Below, piece after piece: positions 51,525 to 61,106 of a stretch of 64,000 nt of DNA. Position 1 is the first letter of the stretch; each line of letters starts with the position of its first letter. The notes beneath the pieces are model-generated. The model did not search any database. It was not told the origin of the DNA and was given only the letters and a program-made list of their open reading frames with translations. The position numbers were made by a program, and so were the translations under genes. The stretch comes from Paenarthrobacter sp. DKR-5 (GTDB taxonomy: Bacteria; Actinomycetota; Actinomycetes; Actinomycetales; Micrococcaceae), in contig NZ_JAHBOI010000006.1 of NCBI RefSeq assembly GCF_018531425.1, forward strand, positions 62,001 to 126,000. Direction: 5' to 3'.

Positions 51525-52229
51525 TTGCGCCAGCCCCTCTCCGCCGCGGCATACCTGGCATCCCTCGCCGGAAGCATCGCCCTGCTGCGGGATGCGGCCG
51601 GAAGAGCCGACGCCTTGGGCAACCCGGTGCCGGCGTGCCCGGGCTGGAACCTCGGCGCGCTGCTGGGCCACGTCGGGTCGATTGAGCGCTGGGTGGCCGG
51701 TGTGCTGGCGTCCGGCGCGCCGGCCCCCGAGCCCGAGCCACCGGCCGGAGCGGAGGCGGCCTGGTTCCTGGACGGCACCGATGTCTTCCTGGCCGCGATG
51801 GCCGACGTCGACCCGAACCGGGAATGCTGGAACTTCGGTCCGCGACCGCGGACTGCGGGGTTCTGGCTCCGCCGCCAGGCCCACGAGCACCTCATCCACG
51901 CGTGGGACGCCGCCGCGGCGGCCGGCGAGGAAGCGCCACCGGTTTCCCAGGACCTCGCCCTGGACGGCACGGACGAAGTCCTCACCATGTTCCTTCCCCG
52001 GCAGCTGCGGCTCGGCCAGCTGCAGCCGGTGGCCGCGGCAGTGCGGTTCGAAACCCCGGGCGGAGACGCCTGGACCGTGGGCGAGGGCCCTGTTCGCGCC
52101 GTCGTTTCCGCTCCGGCGCCGGAGCTTTACTTGGGCCTTTGGCACCGGAGCGACCTTGCCTCAAAGGGCCGTATCGAGGGGAACCAGGCGGCCGCGGCCG
52201 CGCTCCTGCGGGCGCCCGTCGTCCCCTGA
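51525..52229 (+). CDS. Maleylpyruvate isomerase (MDMPI) family mycothiol-dependent protein
   Basis: A 234-residue protein of the DinB-like/MDMPI superfamily. The N-terminal metal-binding helix bundle shows VPACPGWNLGALLGHVGSIERWV, and a second histidine region RRQAHEHLIHAWDAA follows. A C-terminal SCP-like half ends in LWHRSDLASKGRIEGNQAAA. Mycothiol is the main thiol of actinobacteria, and members transfer or use it for detoxification; the substrate here is unknown. The TTG start is used since no ATG fits. It stands between pyrF and mihF without obvious functional link. Confidence 0.82.
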   Translation: MRQPLSAAAYLASLAGSIALLRDAAGRADALGNPVPACPGWNLGALLGHVGSIERWVAGVLASGAPAPEPEPPAGAEAAWFLDGTDVFLAAMADVDPNRECWNFGPRPRTAGFWLRRQAHEHLIHAWDAAAAAGEEAPPVSQDLALDGTDEVLTMFLPRQLRLGQLQPVAAAVRFETPGGDAWTVGEGPVRAVVSAPAPELYLGLWHRSDLASKGRIEGNQAAAAALLRAPVVP

Positions 52230-52259
52230 ACCGGCGCAGCGCACCGAGGCCCAAGCGGA

Positions 52260-52289
52260 TTGATTTTGGCTGGCGATAGCGGATAGGTT
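52260..52289 (+). promoter_or_regulatory. Putative mihF promoter
   Basis: TTGATT (52260-52265), an 18-base spacer and TAGGTT (52284-52289). The transcript would begin near 52296, about 50 bases before the mihF GTG, and could carry gmk, rpoZ and coaBC. Confidence 0.45.
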
Positions 52290-52347
52290 CATCAAGAGTC
52301 CAAACCCCCGAGCGCATCCACGCGCCACAACTGCACGGGAGAACCAC

Positions 52348-52665
52348 GTGAGCCTGCGACCGTTGAGCGCCGATGAACGTTCCGCCGCTCTGGAGAAAGC
52401 CGCCGCGGCCCGCACCGCCAGGGCGCAAGTGAAGAACAAGCTCAAGGACGGCAGCGTCACCGTGGCCGAAGTGCTCGAGGCGGGCAAGGACGAGGAAGCG
52501 ATTGGACGCCTGAAGGTCAGCGAACTGCTTGAGGCCCTGCCCGGCGTCGGCAAGGTGCGGGCGACGGCAATCATGAGCGAAGTGGGCATCGCCCCCACCC
52601 GCCGCGTCCGCGGGCTCGGAGTGCACCAGCGCAAGGCCCTCGTCGACCACCTGGGCGTGCGCTGA
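52348..52665 (+). CDS. mihF: Integration host factor, actinobacterial type (mIHF)
   Basis: A 105-residue DNA-binding nucleoid protein. The helix-turn and helix-two-turn-helix region [22 protein letters not shown] lies near residues 62-83 and is typical of mIHF/sIHF, unrelated to E. coli IHF. The protein bends DNA and affects transcription and recombination. The N-terminus [20 protein letters not shown] is family-like. The GTG start is followed by overlap of the stop with gmk (TGATG). Confidence 0.94.
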   Translation: MSLRPLSADERSAALEKAAAARTARAQVKNKLKDGSVTVAEVLEAGKDEEAIGRLKVSELLEALPGVGKVRATAIMSEVGIAPTRRVRGLGVHQRKALVDHLGVR

Positions 52666-53258
52666 TGGCCGGCGGACCGGATGCCCGCAGCCTCGAAGGC
52701 GGCCTGACAGTCCTGGCCGGGCCCACCGCCGTCGGCAAAGGAACGGTGTCCACCTACATCCGGGACAACTACCCGGAGGTCTGGCTCTCGGTTTCCGCCA
52801 CCACCCGGCCACCGCGGCCGGGGGAGCAGGACGGCGTGCACTACTTCTTCAAGAGCTCCGACGAGTTCGACCAGCTCATTGCGGAGGGCGAGTTCCTCGA
52901 ATGGGCGGTCGTCCACGGGCACAACCGGTACGGCACGCTGCGCAGCACCGTGGCGAAAGCCGTCGCCGAGGGAAAGTCCGTGCTGCTGGAGATCGACCTG
53001 CAGGGAGCGCGGCAGGTCAAGGCGGCAGTTCCGGGGGCACGCTTCGTGTTCCTGGCACCTCCGACGTGGGACGAGCTGGTGCGCCGGCTGGTAGGCCGGG
53101 GGACCGAAACTGTGGAAGAACAGCAGCGGCGGCTGGAAACCGCTAAACTGGAACTTGCTGCCGAACCGGAGTTCGATCACACCATCATCAACGATGACGT
53201 GCGCCGGGCGGCTGACGAGCTAGTTTCGCTGATGGGTCTGACCCCGCACCCGCGCTGA
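52665..53258 (+). CDS. gmk: Guanylate kinase
   Basis: A 197-residue kinase that converts GMP to GDP. The P-loop is [14 protein letters not shown], a variant of the usual GPSGVGKGT. GMP-binding residues lie in [21 protein letters not shown], and GNRYGT-like [11 protein letters not shown] follows. The ATG overlaps the mihF stop. rpoZ follows after 38 bases. The order mihF-gmk-rpoZ-coaBC-metK-priA is standard in actinobacteria. Confidence 0.96.
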   Translation: MAGGPDARSLEGGLTVLAGPTAVGKGTVSTYIRDNYPEVWLSVSATTRPPRPGEQDGVHYFFKSSDEFDQLIAEGEFLEWAVVHGHNRYGTLRSTVAKAVAEGKSVLLEIDLQGARQVKAAVPGARFVFLAPPTWDELVRRLVGRGTETVEEQQRRLETAKLELAAEPEFDHTIINDDVRRAADELVSLMGLTPHPR

Positions 53259-53296
53259 CCGCGCCGCGTGCAGCCCACTGATTTTTGGAGAATTTC

Positions 53297-53557
53297 GTGT
53301 CTACACCTCTCGAAGGCATCATCAACCCGCCGATCGACGACCTGCTCAAGGCCGCCGGTTCCAAGTACTCCTTGGTGATCTTCGGGGCGAAGCGCGCCCG
53401 CCAGATCAACGCCTACTACTCGCAGCTGCACGAGGGCCTGTTCGAGTACGTCGGTCCGCTCGTGGACACCAAGCTGAACGAGAAGCCGCTCTCCATCGCC
53501 TTCCGCGAGATCAACGAGGGCATGCTGGTTTCCACGCCGGTCGAAGCCGCCGAGTAA
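53297..53557 (+). CDS. rpoZ: DNA-directed RNA polymerase omega subunit
   Basis: An 86-residue omega subunit that helps beta' fold and assemble. Family signatures are [37 protein letters not shown] and [17 protein letters not shown] at 53297 has GGAG six bases upstream and was chosen over a TTG at 53285 that overlaps that SD. Confidence 0.95.
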   Translation: MSTPLEGIINPPIDDLLKAAGSKYSLVIFGAKRARQINAYYSQLHEGLFEYVGPLVDTKLNEKPLSIAFREINEGMLVSTPVEAAE

Positions 53558-53587
53558 CCCGGCCGCGGCAGGGGCACCGGACGAGTC

Positions 53588-54802
53588 GTGCGCATCATTC
53601 TGGGGGTAGGCGGCGGGATCGCTGCCTACAAGGCGGCGCTGCTGCTGCGTCTGTTCACCGAAGCGGGCCATGACGTCACGGTGGTCCCCACCGAGGCCGC
53701 GCTCCGGTTCGTCGGCGCCGCAACCTGGGAGGCGCTGTCCGGCCACTCCGTCAGCGCCACGGTGTTCGACGACCTCGACAAGGTCAACCACGTCCGGCTC
53801 GGACACGAGGCGGACCTGATCGTCGTTGCCCCCGCAACCGCCGACCTGCTGGCCCGCGCGGCCACCGGCCAAGCCGGGGACCTGCTGACGAACACGCTGC
53901 TGATGGCTCGAGGGCCGGTGCTGTTCGCCCCCGCCATGCACACCGAAATGTGGCAGCACCCGGCCACGGCCGCCAATGTCGCCCTCCTGCGCTCCCGCGG
54001 CGTCACCGTCCTGGAGCCCGCCAGCGGCCGCCTCACCGGCCCTGACTCCGGCCCCGGCCGGCTGCCCGAACCGGAGGACATCTTCGCGGCCGCCCAGGCG
54101 CTGACGGCCGCGGCGGAACCGGCGAAGCTGGCCTGGCGGACAGTGACAGTGACCGCGGGAGGAACCCGCGAACCGATCGACCCGGTCCGCTTCCTGGGCA
54201 ACCGATCCTCCGGCAAGCAGGGCGTGGCGCTGGCGCGGGCGGCCCTCGATGCCGGCGCGCGCGTGCGGCTGGTCGCCGCGCACATGGACGTCCCCGCTCC
54301 GGCCGGCGTCGAACTCATCAGCGTCGGAACGGCACTGGAACTGCGTGAGGCGACGCTTGCTGCAGCCCGTGATTCCGACGCCGTCATCATGGCCGCCGCG
54401 GTCGCGGACTTCCGCCCCGCTGAACTTTCGGCCACGAAAATCAAGAAGCGCGACGACGCGGCGGACCCTGTCATCACCCTGGCCCGCAATCCGGACATCC
54501 TGCAGGAGCTCGTCGCAGCACGGAACGCGGAAGGCCGCCGGCAGGGAATCGTCGGCTTCGCAGCCGAAACGGGGGACGAGCGCGGCGACGTGCTCAGCTA
54601 CGCCCGCGGCAAGCTTGAACGCAAGGGCTGTGACCTGCTGGTGGTCAACGAGGTCGGCCACGACAAGGGCTTTGGCACGGACCTGAACGACGTACTCATC
54701 CTTTCGCGCAGCGGCGACGAACCACAGGCGGTCCACGGCAGCAAGGCCGAGGTGGCGGCCGCCGTCGTCGCCCGTCTCGCCCGCGAGCTGGACGCCCTGT
54801 AG
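53588..54802 (+). CDS. coaBC: Bifunctional phosphopantothenoylcysteine decarboxylase / phosphopantothenate-cysteine ligase
   Basis: A 404-residue two-domain enzyme of coenzyme A synthesis. Residues 1-175 are the flavoprotein CoaC (GVGGGIAAYKAALLLRLF, then APAMHTEMW, where His and the substrate-binding residues lie). The C-terminal CoaB ligase begins TVTAGGTREPIDPVRFLGNRSSGKQG. Normal length. The GTG start lies 30 bases past rpoZ. Confidence 0.96.
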   Translation: MRIILGVGGGIAAYKAALLLRLFTEAGHDVTVVPTEAALRFVGAATWEALSGHSVSATVFDDLDKVNHVRLGHEADLIVVAPATADLLARAATGQAGDLLTNTLLMARGPVLFAPAMHTEMWQHPATAANVALLRSRGVTVLEPASGRLTGPDSGPGRLPEPEDIFAAAQALTAAAEPAKLAWRTVTVTAGGTREPIDPVRFLGNRSSGKQGVALARAALDAGARVRLVAAHMDVPAPAGVELISVGTALELREATLAAARDSDAVIMAAAVADFRPAELSATKIKKRDDAADPVITLARNPDILQELVAARNAEGRRQGIVGFAAETGDERGDVLSYARGKLERKGCDLLVVNEVGHDKGFGTDLNDVLILSRSGDEPQAVHGSKAEVAAAVVARLARELDAL

Positions 54803-54863
54803 CCGGTCCGGACCTGCCCGTAGCACGGGGTCATGAGCGCATCAGGGCCCGCCCCGAAACAAG

Positions 54864-54869
54864 TAGAGT
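54864..54869 (+). promoter_or_regulatory. -10 element of metK, leaderless arrangement
   Basis: TAGAGT (54864-54869) is followed by six bases and the GTG start at 54876, the same geometry as at pdxT. No SAM riboswitch or other leader can fit. Confidence 0.45.
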
Positions 54870-54875
54870 GGATGA

Positions 54876-56096
54876 GTGACGACACCAATGCACAGCACGG
54901 ACCCCAAGGCACTGCGCCTGTTCACCTCCGAGTCGGTGACCGAAGGCCACCCGGACAAGATCTGCGACCAGATCAGCGACGCAATCCTTGACGGGCTGCT
55001 CGCCCAGGACCCGGAATCCCGCGTAGCTGTCGAAACCCTCGCCACCACGGGCCTGGTCCACGTGGCCGGCGAGGTGACCACCGACGCCTACGTGGAGATC
55101 CCGCAGATCGTCCGCGACACCATCCTGAACATTGGCTATGACTCGTCCGCCAACGGTTTCGACGGCGCGCGGTGCGGCGTATCGGTCTCGATCGGACAGC
55201 AGTCGGCGGAGATCGCCGACGGCGTATTCCATTCCCTCGAGGTCCGGCAGGGCATCCAGAAGGACGACTACGACCTGCAGGGTGCCGGCGACCAGGGCAT
55301 CATGTTCGGCTACGCGAGCGACGAAACCGCCGTCTACATGCCGACCCCGATCTGGCTCGCCCACCGCCTCTCCGAAAAGCTGACCGAGGTGCGCAAGGAC
55401 GGCTCGCTGGCCTACCTGCGCCCGGACGGGAAAACGCAGGTCACCGTCGGCTACGAGGGGGACCGGCCGGTGTCCGTGGACACGGTCGTGATTTCCAGCC
55501 AGCACGAGCAGTCCGTGGAACTGGAGCAGCTTCGCCAGGACCTGGTCACGTACGTGGTGAACCCGGTGCTGGCCCAGTCCGACCTGGACATCTCCACCAC
55601 CAAGCACATCCTCAACCCCGGCGGTGCCTTCATCATCGGGGGACCGGTCGGCGACGCGGGCCTGACCGGGCGCAAGATCATCGTCGACACCTACGGGGGC
55701 ATGGCCCGGCACGGCGGAGGCGCCTTCAGCGGCAAGGACCCGTCGAAGGTTGACCGTTCGGCGGCCTACGCGATGCGCTGGGTTGCCAAGAACGTGGTCG
55801 CCGCCGGCTTGGCGCGGCGCGCGGAGATCCAGGTCGCCTATGCCATCGGGCAGGCCCACCCGGTCGGCACGTACGTGGAGACCTTCGGCACCGAGACGGT
55901 GGACCCGGAGCGGATCAGCGCGGCGATCGGCGAGATCTTCGACCTGCGGCCCCTGGGCATCATCAATGCCCTGGACCTGAAGCGGCCGATCTACACCAAG
56001 ACCGCGGCGCATGGGCATTTCGGACGCGAGGACGCCGACTTCACCTGGGAGCGCCTGGACCGGGTCGACGCGCTGAAGTCCTACTTCAACGCCTAG
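54876..56096 (+). CDS. metK: S-adenosylmethionine synthetase
   Basis: MetK makes S-adenosylmethionine from methionine and ATP. The 406-residue protein shows [37 protein letters not shown] and [19 protein letters not shown], all diagnostic. GTG at 54876 is the likely leaderless start; ATG at 54888 is an alternative. priA begins four bases after the stop. Confidence 0.97.
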   Translation: MTTPMHSTDPKALRLFTSESVTEGHPDKICDQISDAILDGLLAQDPESRVAVETLATTGLVHVAGEVTTDAYVEIPQIVRDTILNIGYDSSANGFDGARCGVSVSIGQQSAEIADGVFHSLEVRQGIQKDDYDLQGAGDQGIMFGYASDETAVYMPTPIWLAHRLSEKLTEVRKDGSLAYLRPDGKTQVTVGYEGDRPVSVDTVVISSQHEQSVELEQLRQDLVTYVVNPVLAQSDLDISTTKHILNPGGAFIIGGPVGDAGLTGRKIIVDTYGGMARHGGGAFSGKDPSKVDRSAAYAMRWVAKNVVAAGLARRAEIQVAYAIGQAHPVGTYVETFGTETVDPERISAAIGEIFDLRPLGIINALDLKRPIYTKTAAHGHFGREDADFTWERLDRVDALKSYFNA

Positions 56097-56100
56097 AGCG

Positions 56101-58206
56101 TTGAGCGGCACGCCCGGCCCTGCGACGCAGCCCACGCTGCTGCACGGGTTTTCCTCCGGCCCCGTGGCCGCCGCGGGCACCGTCCTTGCCGGACGGCTGC
56201 CCGTGGCGCGGGTGCAGATCGAATCCGCGCTGCCGCACCTGGACCGGCCGTTCGACTACGCCGTTCCGGCAGAGCTGGACGAAGCCGCGCAGCCGGGCGT
56301 GCGGGTCAAGGTCCGGTTCTCCGGGCAGGAGCTCAACGGCTACCTGCTCGAACGCGCCGACCATGCGGACACTTCCGCGAAGCTCAGTCCGCTGCTGAAG
56401 GTGGTGGGCGCACCCGCCGTGCTCACCCCGCAGATCCGGGCACTGGCCGAGGCGGTTGCGGCCCGCTACGCCGGCACCCTCAGTGACGTCCTCCGGGTCG
56501 CCGTGCCGCCGCGCGCTGCACGGGTCGACAAGGAATTCACTGCCGGCGACCTCGGCCCGGCATCCTCGGAGTCCCCGGCGCCCTCGGAGTCCCCGGCGCC
56601 GGAACCGGTAAGCACCGAAACGCTTTTTCCCGGTTACCGCAATGCCGCCAGTTTCCTCGGGCACCTTCGCGACGGAGGCTCGCCGCGCGCGGTGCTGACG
56701 GCCCTGAAGGGGTACGGCGACTCAGGCTGGCCGCGGCAGCTCGCCGCGGCGGTGGCCGCAGTGCACGCCTCCGGCCGTGGCGCCGTCGTCGTCGTGCCGG
56801 ACTACCGCGACCTCGAGCGGATGGAAGCGGCGCTGGGGGAGGTGCTCCCGGCCGGCAGTTTCGTCCGGCTGACGGCCGACGACGGCCCGACCCCCCGCTA
56901 CCGCAACTTCCTGAAACTGCTCACCGGGGCGGCGGCCGTGGCCGTGGGCACCCGGTCAGCCGCCTTCGCCCCGGTGAAGAACCCCGGGCTCCTGGTCTGC
57001 TGGGACGACGGCGACGACCTGCATCTGGAGCAGCGCTCCCCGTACCAGCACAGCCGCGAGGTGCTGCTGCTGCGCGCCGAGCAGGAGAAGACCGGCCTGT
57101 TGCTCGCCGCGCATACCCGCAGCACGGAAGCCCAGCGGCTGGTGGAGTCTGGATGGGCCGGTCCGATCGAGCCGGACCGCTCCGCTGTCCGCGCGCTGGC
57201 GCCGCGGGTGGTGGCCAGCACCGACAGCTACGAGACCGCGCGGGATCCTCTGGCACGCACAGCCCGGCTGCCTCATGTCGCCTGGCAGAGCGCCAAGAAA
57301 GCCCTGGAAAAGGGTCCGGTGCTCGTCCAAGTGGCCCGGGCCGGGTACGCGCCGTCGCTCGCCTGCCAGGTCTGCCGCGAGCCCGCGCGCTGCCGGCACT
57401 GCGAGGGGCCGCTGGCGCTGACCACGGGCGGCAGCGGCGGCACGCCGACCTGCCGGTGGTGCGCGAAGCCGGAGCGGAACTGGGCCTGCCGCACCTGCGG
57501 ATCGACCGCCCTGCGCCGGACCAGCATTGGGGCGACCCGCACGGCCGAGGAACTGGGCCGTGCCTTTCCCGGGGTCACGGTTGTCTCCTCGTCGGGGGAC
57601 CAGGTCAGGGCCACGGTCCCGGACCGCCCTGCCCTGGTGGTGGCCACCGTCGGCGCGGAGCCTGTCGCCGAGAAAGGCTACGCGGCGGCACTCCTGCTGG
57701 ACGGGGACGTGCTGCTGCGGCGCGAAGCGCTGCGCGCCGGCGAAGAGACCTTCCGTCGCTGGCTCAACGCCGGCGCCCTGGTGACCCCCGCGCGCGAGGG
57801 AGGCACAGTGGTGGTGACAGCCTCCGACGACGGCGTGGTCGGGCCGCTGGTGCGGTGGGACCCCGCCGCGTATGCCGCGTCCGAGCTATCGCTCCGGGCG
57901 CACCTTGGCCTGCCACCGGCGGTCCGGGTCGCAGCGCTGACCGGGGAGCACGACGCCGTGGAGGCGCTGCTGCACGCGGCAGGGCTGCCGCCGCAGGTCC
58001 GCGTGGTCGGCCCGGTGCCGGTGGCCGAGTCGGCCTCCGCGCACGGCCACGGCGCCGAGGCTCCGGAACACCGGGCACTGCTCTTCATCCCGTATGCGGC
58101 AGCCGCGGCGGTATCGGCGTCACTGCGGGCCGCGAAGGCAACCGCCGCAGCAAAACGCGCCGGCAGCCCGGTGAACATCCGGTTCGACGGGCCCGGTTTG
58201 CTGTAG
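56101..58206 (+). CDS. priA: Primosomal protein N' (PriA), helicase-motif-deficient form
   Basis: A 701-residue PriA homologue. The N-terminal DNA-binding domain (RVQIESALPHLDRPFDYAVP, then GVRVKVRFSGQELNGYLLE) is clear, as is the zinc region CQVCREPARCRHC / CRWCAK / CRTC. Where PriA should have a Walker A motif, the sequence reads VLTALKGYGDSGWPRQLAAA, with no GKT, and no DEAH-type box follows. This agrees with the known actinobacterial PriA, regarded as lacking helicase activity. It may still load the replisome at forks. The start is TTG four bases after metK. Confidence 0.92.
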   Translation: MSGTPGPATQPTLLHGFSSGPVAAAGTVLAGRLPVARVQIESALPHLDRPFDYAVPAELDEAAQPGVRVKVRFSGQELNGYLLERADHADTSAKLSPLLKVVGAPAVLTPQIRALAEAVAARYAGTLSDVLRVAVPPRAARVDKEFTAGDLGPASSESPAPSESPAPEPVSTETLFPGYRNAASFLGHLRDGGSPRAVLTALKGYGDSGWPRQLAAAVAAVHASGRGAVVVVPDYRDLERMEAALGEVLPAGSFVRLTADDGPTPRYRNFLKLLTGAAAVAVGTRSAAFAPVKNPGLLVCWDDGDDLHLEQRSPYQHSREVLLLRAEQEKTGLLLAAHTRSTEAQRLVESGWAGPIEPDRSAVRALAPRVVASTDSYETARDPLARTARLPHVAWQSAKKALEKGPVLVQVARAGYAPSLACQVCREPARCRHCEGPLALTTGGSGGTPTCRWCAKPERNWACRTCGSTALRRTSIGATRTAEELGRAFPGVTVVSSSGDQVRATVPDRPALVVATVGAEPVAEKGYAAALLLDGDVLLRREALRAGEETFRRWLNAGALVTPAREGGTVVVTASDDGVVGPLVRWDPAAYAASELSLRAHLGLPPAVRVAALTGEHDAVEALLHAAGLPPQVRVVGPVPVAESASAHGHGAEAPEHRALLFIPYAAAAAVSASLRAAKATAAAKRAGSPVNIRFDGPGLL

Positions 58207-58235
58207 GGCCGGGTTTGTCCTGGTGCCTGCCTGCT

Positions 58236-59321
58236 TCAACTGCGGCGCGCGGTGCGCAGGGCCACGGCTTCCCGGGCAACCTCCACCAGCTGTGCGGCCG
58301 AGGTGTCCCAGTTGTAGTCGGCTGCACGCAGCACGCTGGCGCGGGAACGCTCCTGCCAATGCCCCTCCGCCTCCAGTTCCCGCACGGCTGCGGCAAACGC
58401 GGCCGGCGACTGCGCATCCACGTAGACCGCCGCATCGGCGCCCACCTCGCGGAATATCGGCGTATCGCTGACGATGACCGGCGTGCCCAGCGCCATCGAT
58501 TCGACCAGCGGCAGACCATAGCCTTCCGCCCGCGAGAGCGTGACGAGCGCAGTGCAGCGCAGCAGGAGCTCGTCGTATTCCTCGTCCGTCACGCCGTTGT
58601 GGAACACCACCTGCGCGCCGTCCGGGACCAGCGCCTCCAGCTCGGCGCGGCGCTCCGGGGTCACGCGGCTGAGCAGGTGCAGCGTGTAGTCGGGCAGTTC
58701 CTTCAGGCCCCGGATCATTGTCTCGACATTCTTGTACGGCATGAACGAGCCCATGTAGACGAGGGACTTCTCCGGCGCGAGCGACGGGTCGCGCGGCTGC
58801 CTGGCCGCCTGAGGGGCGTTGCCGACGATCCGGATCGGCCTGCGCGTCAGCCGGTAACGGCGCATCAGGGACTCGGTGGTGCGGCTGATCGTTGCGACGA
58901 CGTCGGCCCGGTTCAGCAGGACCCGCTGCGGCCAGTACGCCTTGTGGTAGAGGCGCCAGAGCACGCGCACCGGCAGCGGCAGGAAGCCGGGCGGCGCCGG
59001 GTGTTCGTAGTAAATGAGGTCGTGCAGGGTCAGCACCAGCGCGTAGCGGCGGCCCCAGCTGCCCATCGTCTGCATCGGGCAGACCACGACGTCGACGCCG
59101 AGCTTGTTCACCTGGCGCGCGACGAACAGCTCGCGTGGAGACAACGGGCTGCCGATCTTCACCCATGGCACGTCGGGCAGCAGTGCGAGCTGGGGTTCGT
59201 CGGAGATCAGCATGACGACGTCGGCAATCCGGGACACGGCCGCGATCAGGCTGGAGCCGTACCGGCTGATGCCATCGTGGTGGTCGGTGCGGGTGAACCG
59301 TGCATCGATGGCAATCTTCAC
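58236..59321 (-). CDS. GT4-type glycosyltransferase
   Basis: A 361-residue GT-B-fold enzyme. The C-terminal half has YMGSFMPYKNVETMIRGL and the EX7E-type motif AEGYGLPLVESMALGTPVIVSDTP, typical of family 4 retaining transferases. The N-terminus (MKIAIDARFTRTDHHDGISRYGSSL) resembles mannosyltransferase-like enzymes. Sugar and acceptor are unknown. It overlaps the upstream hydrolase by four bases (ATGA), and both follow the aldo/keto reductase, so the three probably form one operon. It converges on priA with a 29-base gap. Confidence 0.86.
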   Translation of the reverse strand: MKIAIDARFTRTDHHDGISRYGSSLIAAVSRIADVVMLISDEPQLALLPDVPWVKIGSPLSPRELFVARQVNKLGVDVVVCPMQTMGSWGRRYALVLTLHDLIYYEHPAPPGFLPLPVRVLWRLYHKAYWPQRVLLNRADVVATISRTTESLMRRYRLTRRPIRIVGNAPQAARQPRDPSLAPEKSLVYMGSFMPYKNVETMIRGLKELPDYTLHLLSRVTPERRAELEALVPDGAQVVFHNGVTDEEYDELLLRCTALVTLSRAEGYGLPLVESMALGTPVIVSDTPIFREVGADAAVYVDAQSPAAFAAAVRELEAEGHWQERSRASVLRAADYNWDTSAAQLVEVAREAVALRTARRS

Positions 59322-60205
59322 GCCGGGTGCCTCTCCAGGAAACTCGTGATGGACCGCGCGGCCTCGGCCGGCGTCTCGTAGTGAATCAGGTGCCCCACGC
59401 CGCCGATGACGCTCAGCTCGGCGTCCGGCAGCAGCTCCAGCAACTGGCGCTGCGTGGGCAGCGGGGCGATGTCGTCCTCGGCGCCGGCGACGAGGAGCAC
59501 AGGCAGCGCGAGCCGGGGCGCAACCTCGCGGACGGTTCCCCCGATGGAGGCCCGGAAGGATTCCAGCAGCATGTCCCGGTTGGCGAAGGCACTGAAGTAG
59601 GCGGCGTGCTGGGCGTGGATGAACCGGCGGAGCTGCTTGTCGCGCGTCTTCGCCATCGTGATGCTCATCAGCCGCACGATCAGCCGGCTGCGCAGCAGGG
59701 CCAGGCCGGCCGGTTCGGGGAGCCGGGCTGCGGCCACGTAGTAGCCCAGGGCGAGCTTGGAGAGCACCCCTTTGGGCCCCTCGAGGGCGGGGGAAGCGAT
59801 CGGGTTGACGAGGATCAGCGGGTTGACCCGCCCCGTACGGGACGCGACGAAATGGCTGGCCACGATCGAGCCGAAGGAATGGCCGAGCAGCACGGTATCC
59901 GGCCCCAGCTCCAAGGCGTCGAGGAAAGCCTCGAGGAAGGATGCGTACCCGGGCACATCGTGACGGATGCCGGCCAAGGCACCCGAGACACCGAAGCCCG
60001 GAAGGTCCGGCATGATGATGTGCTGGTCCGGCAGTTCCTCCACGACCCGCAGCAGCCCGTGGTGGTCGCCGCGGAATCCGTGCACGGCGACGATCGTCCG
60101 GCTGCCTTGCGTGCGGGCCGCCGGCAGGTATTCCCAGTAGTGGATCTCGGCCCCGCCCCAGTGCAACGTGCGGTGCCGGGTGCGCTCCTGCAGTTCCGCC
60201 GCCAC
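59318..60205 (-). CDS. Alpha/beta hydrolase
   Basis: A 295-residue hydrolase. The oxyanion region is VAVHGFRGDHHGLL, the nucleophile elbow GHSFGS, and a C-terminal histidine lies in GGVGHLIHYETPAEA. The acid is probably the Asp in VAGAEDDIAPLP. The cap domain is helical. The substrate is unknown. GTG at 60205 lies one base past the reductase stop, and the stop overlaps the glycosyltransferase start. Confidence 0.87.
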   Translation of the reverse strand: MAAELQERTRHRTLHWGGAEIHYWEYLPAARTQGSRTIVAVHGFRGDHHGLLRVVEELPDQHIIMPDLPGFGVSGALAGIRHDVPGYASFLEAFLDALELGPDTVLLGHSFGSIVASHFVASRTGRVNPLILVNPIASPALEGPKGVLSKLALGYYVAAARLPEPAGLALLRSRLIVRLMSITMAKTRDKQLRRFIHAQHAAYFSAFANRDMLLESFRASIGGTVREVAPRLALPVLLVAGAEDDIAPLPTQRQLLELLPDAELSVIGGVGHLIHYETPAEAARSITSFLERHPA

Positions 60206-60206
60206 C

Positions 60207-61046
60207 TCAGTTGACCTTGTCCGGGTGCGATCCGCTGCGCTGGTTGCGGTCCAATGCGTCGATCCGCTCCATCGCCGTCCCGTCGAGCGTGAAGTCGAAG
60301 ATCCCGATGTTCTCCCTGATCCGGGCGGCCGAACTGGCCTTCGGAATCACCACGTTGCCGGTCTGCACGTGCCAGCGCAGGACCACCTGCGCCACCGAGC
60401 GGCCGGCTTCTGCCGCAATGCGCTCCAGCTCCGGATCGGCCAGCACCTGGCCCCGTCCGAGCGGACTCCAGGCTTCGGTGCGGATGCCGAGCTGGTCGTG
60501 GAGTTCGCGCAGCCGGTGCTGTTGCAGCCACGGGTGCAGTTCGATCTGGTTCACGGCCGGCACGACGTCCGTCGCATCCAGCAGGGTGCGCAGATGGTCC
60601 GGCTGGAAATTCGAGACGCCGATCGCCCGCACCCGTCCCTCGCGGTAGAGCTTCTCCAGCGCCTTGTAGGTGTCCACGAACAAACCGCGCTGCGGGCACG
60701 GCCAGTGGATGAGATACAGGTCCACGTAGTCCAGGCCGAGTTCGGCCAGGGACGCGTCGAACGCGGCAAGCGTGCGGTCGTAGCCCTGGTCGTCGTTCCA
60801 GACCTTGGTGGTGACGAAAATGTCCTCGCGCGCGGTTCCGCCATCCTCCTCGCAGAAGCGGCGCACCGCCTCCCCGACGCCTCGCTCGTTGCCGTACATG
60901 GCGGCGGTGTCGATGCTGCGGTAGCCGGCTTCGAGCGCCTGGGTCACCAGCCCGAAGGCGTCGCCCGGCGGGACCTTGTAGAGGCCGAATCCGAGCTGGT
61001 CCATGGCAATGCCGTTGTTGAGCCTGAGCGAGGGCACCGAATACAT
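60207..61046 (-). CDS. Aldo/keto reductase
   Basis: A 279-residue NADPH-dependent oxidoreductase. The catalytic tetrad is visible: Asp and Tyr in SIDTAAMYGNERGVGEAV, Lys in FVTTKVWNDDQG, His in YLIHWPCP. The C-terminal cofactor site (VIPKASSAARIRENIGIFDF) matches the 2,5-diketogluconate-reductase-like AKR5 group. Substrate unknown. It is the first gene of a tight three-gene reverse-strand group. Confidence 0.92.
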   Translation of the reverse strand: MYSVPSLRLNNGIAMDQLGFGLYKVPPGDAFGLVTQALEAGYRSIDTAAMYGNERGVGEAVRRFCEEDGGTAREDIFVTTKVWNDDQGYDRTLAAFDASLAELGLDYVDLYLIHWPCPQRGLFVDTYKALEKLYREGRVRAIGVSNFQPDHLRTLLDATDVVPAVNQIELHPWLQQHRLRELHDQLGIRTEAWSPLGRGQVLADPELERIAAEAGRSVAQVVLRWHVQTGNVVIPKASSAARIRENIGIFDFTLDGTAMERIDALDRNQRSGSHPDKVN

Positions 61047-61106
61047 GCTTCGACTCTACCGAGGAATACCTGCCGCGCGGGTGCGGCGGCCGGTGTCGGG
61101 CGTGCG

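Noticed and set aside
54803-54875. A SAM riboswitch before metK
   Set aside because: Only 73 bases separate the genes and a -10 element lies next to the start codon, so no leader is available.
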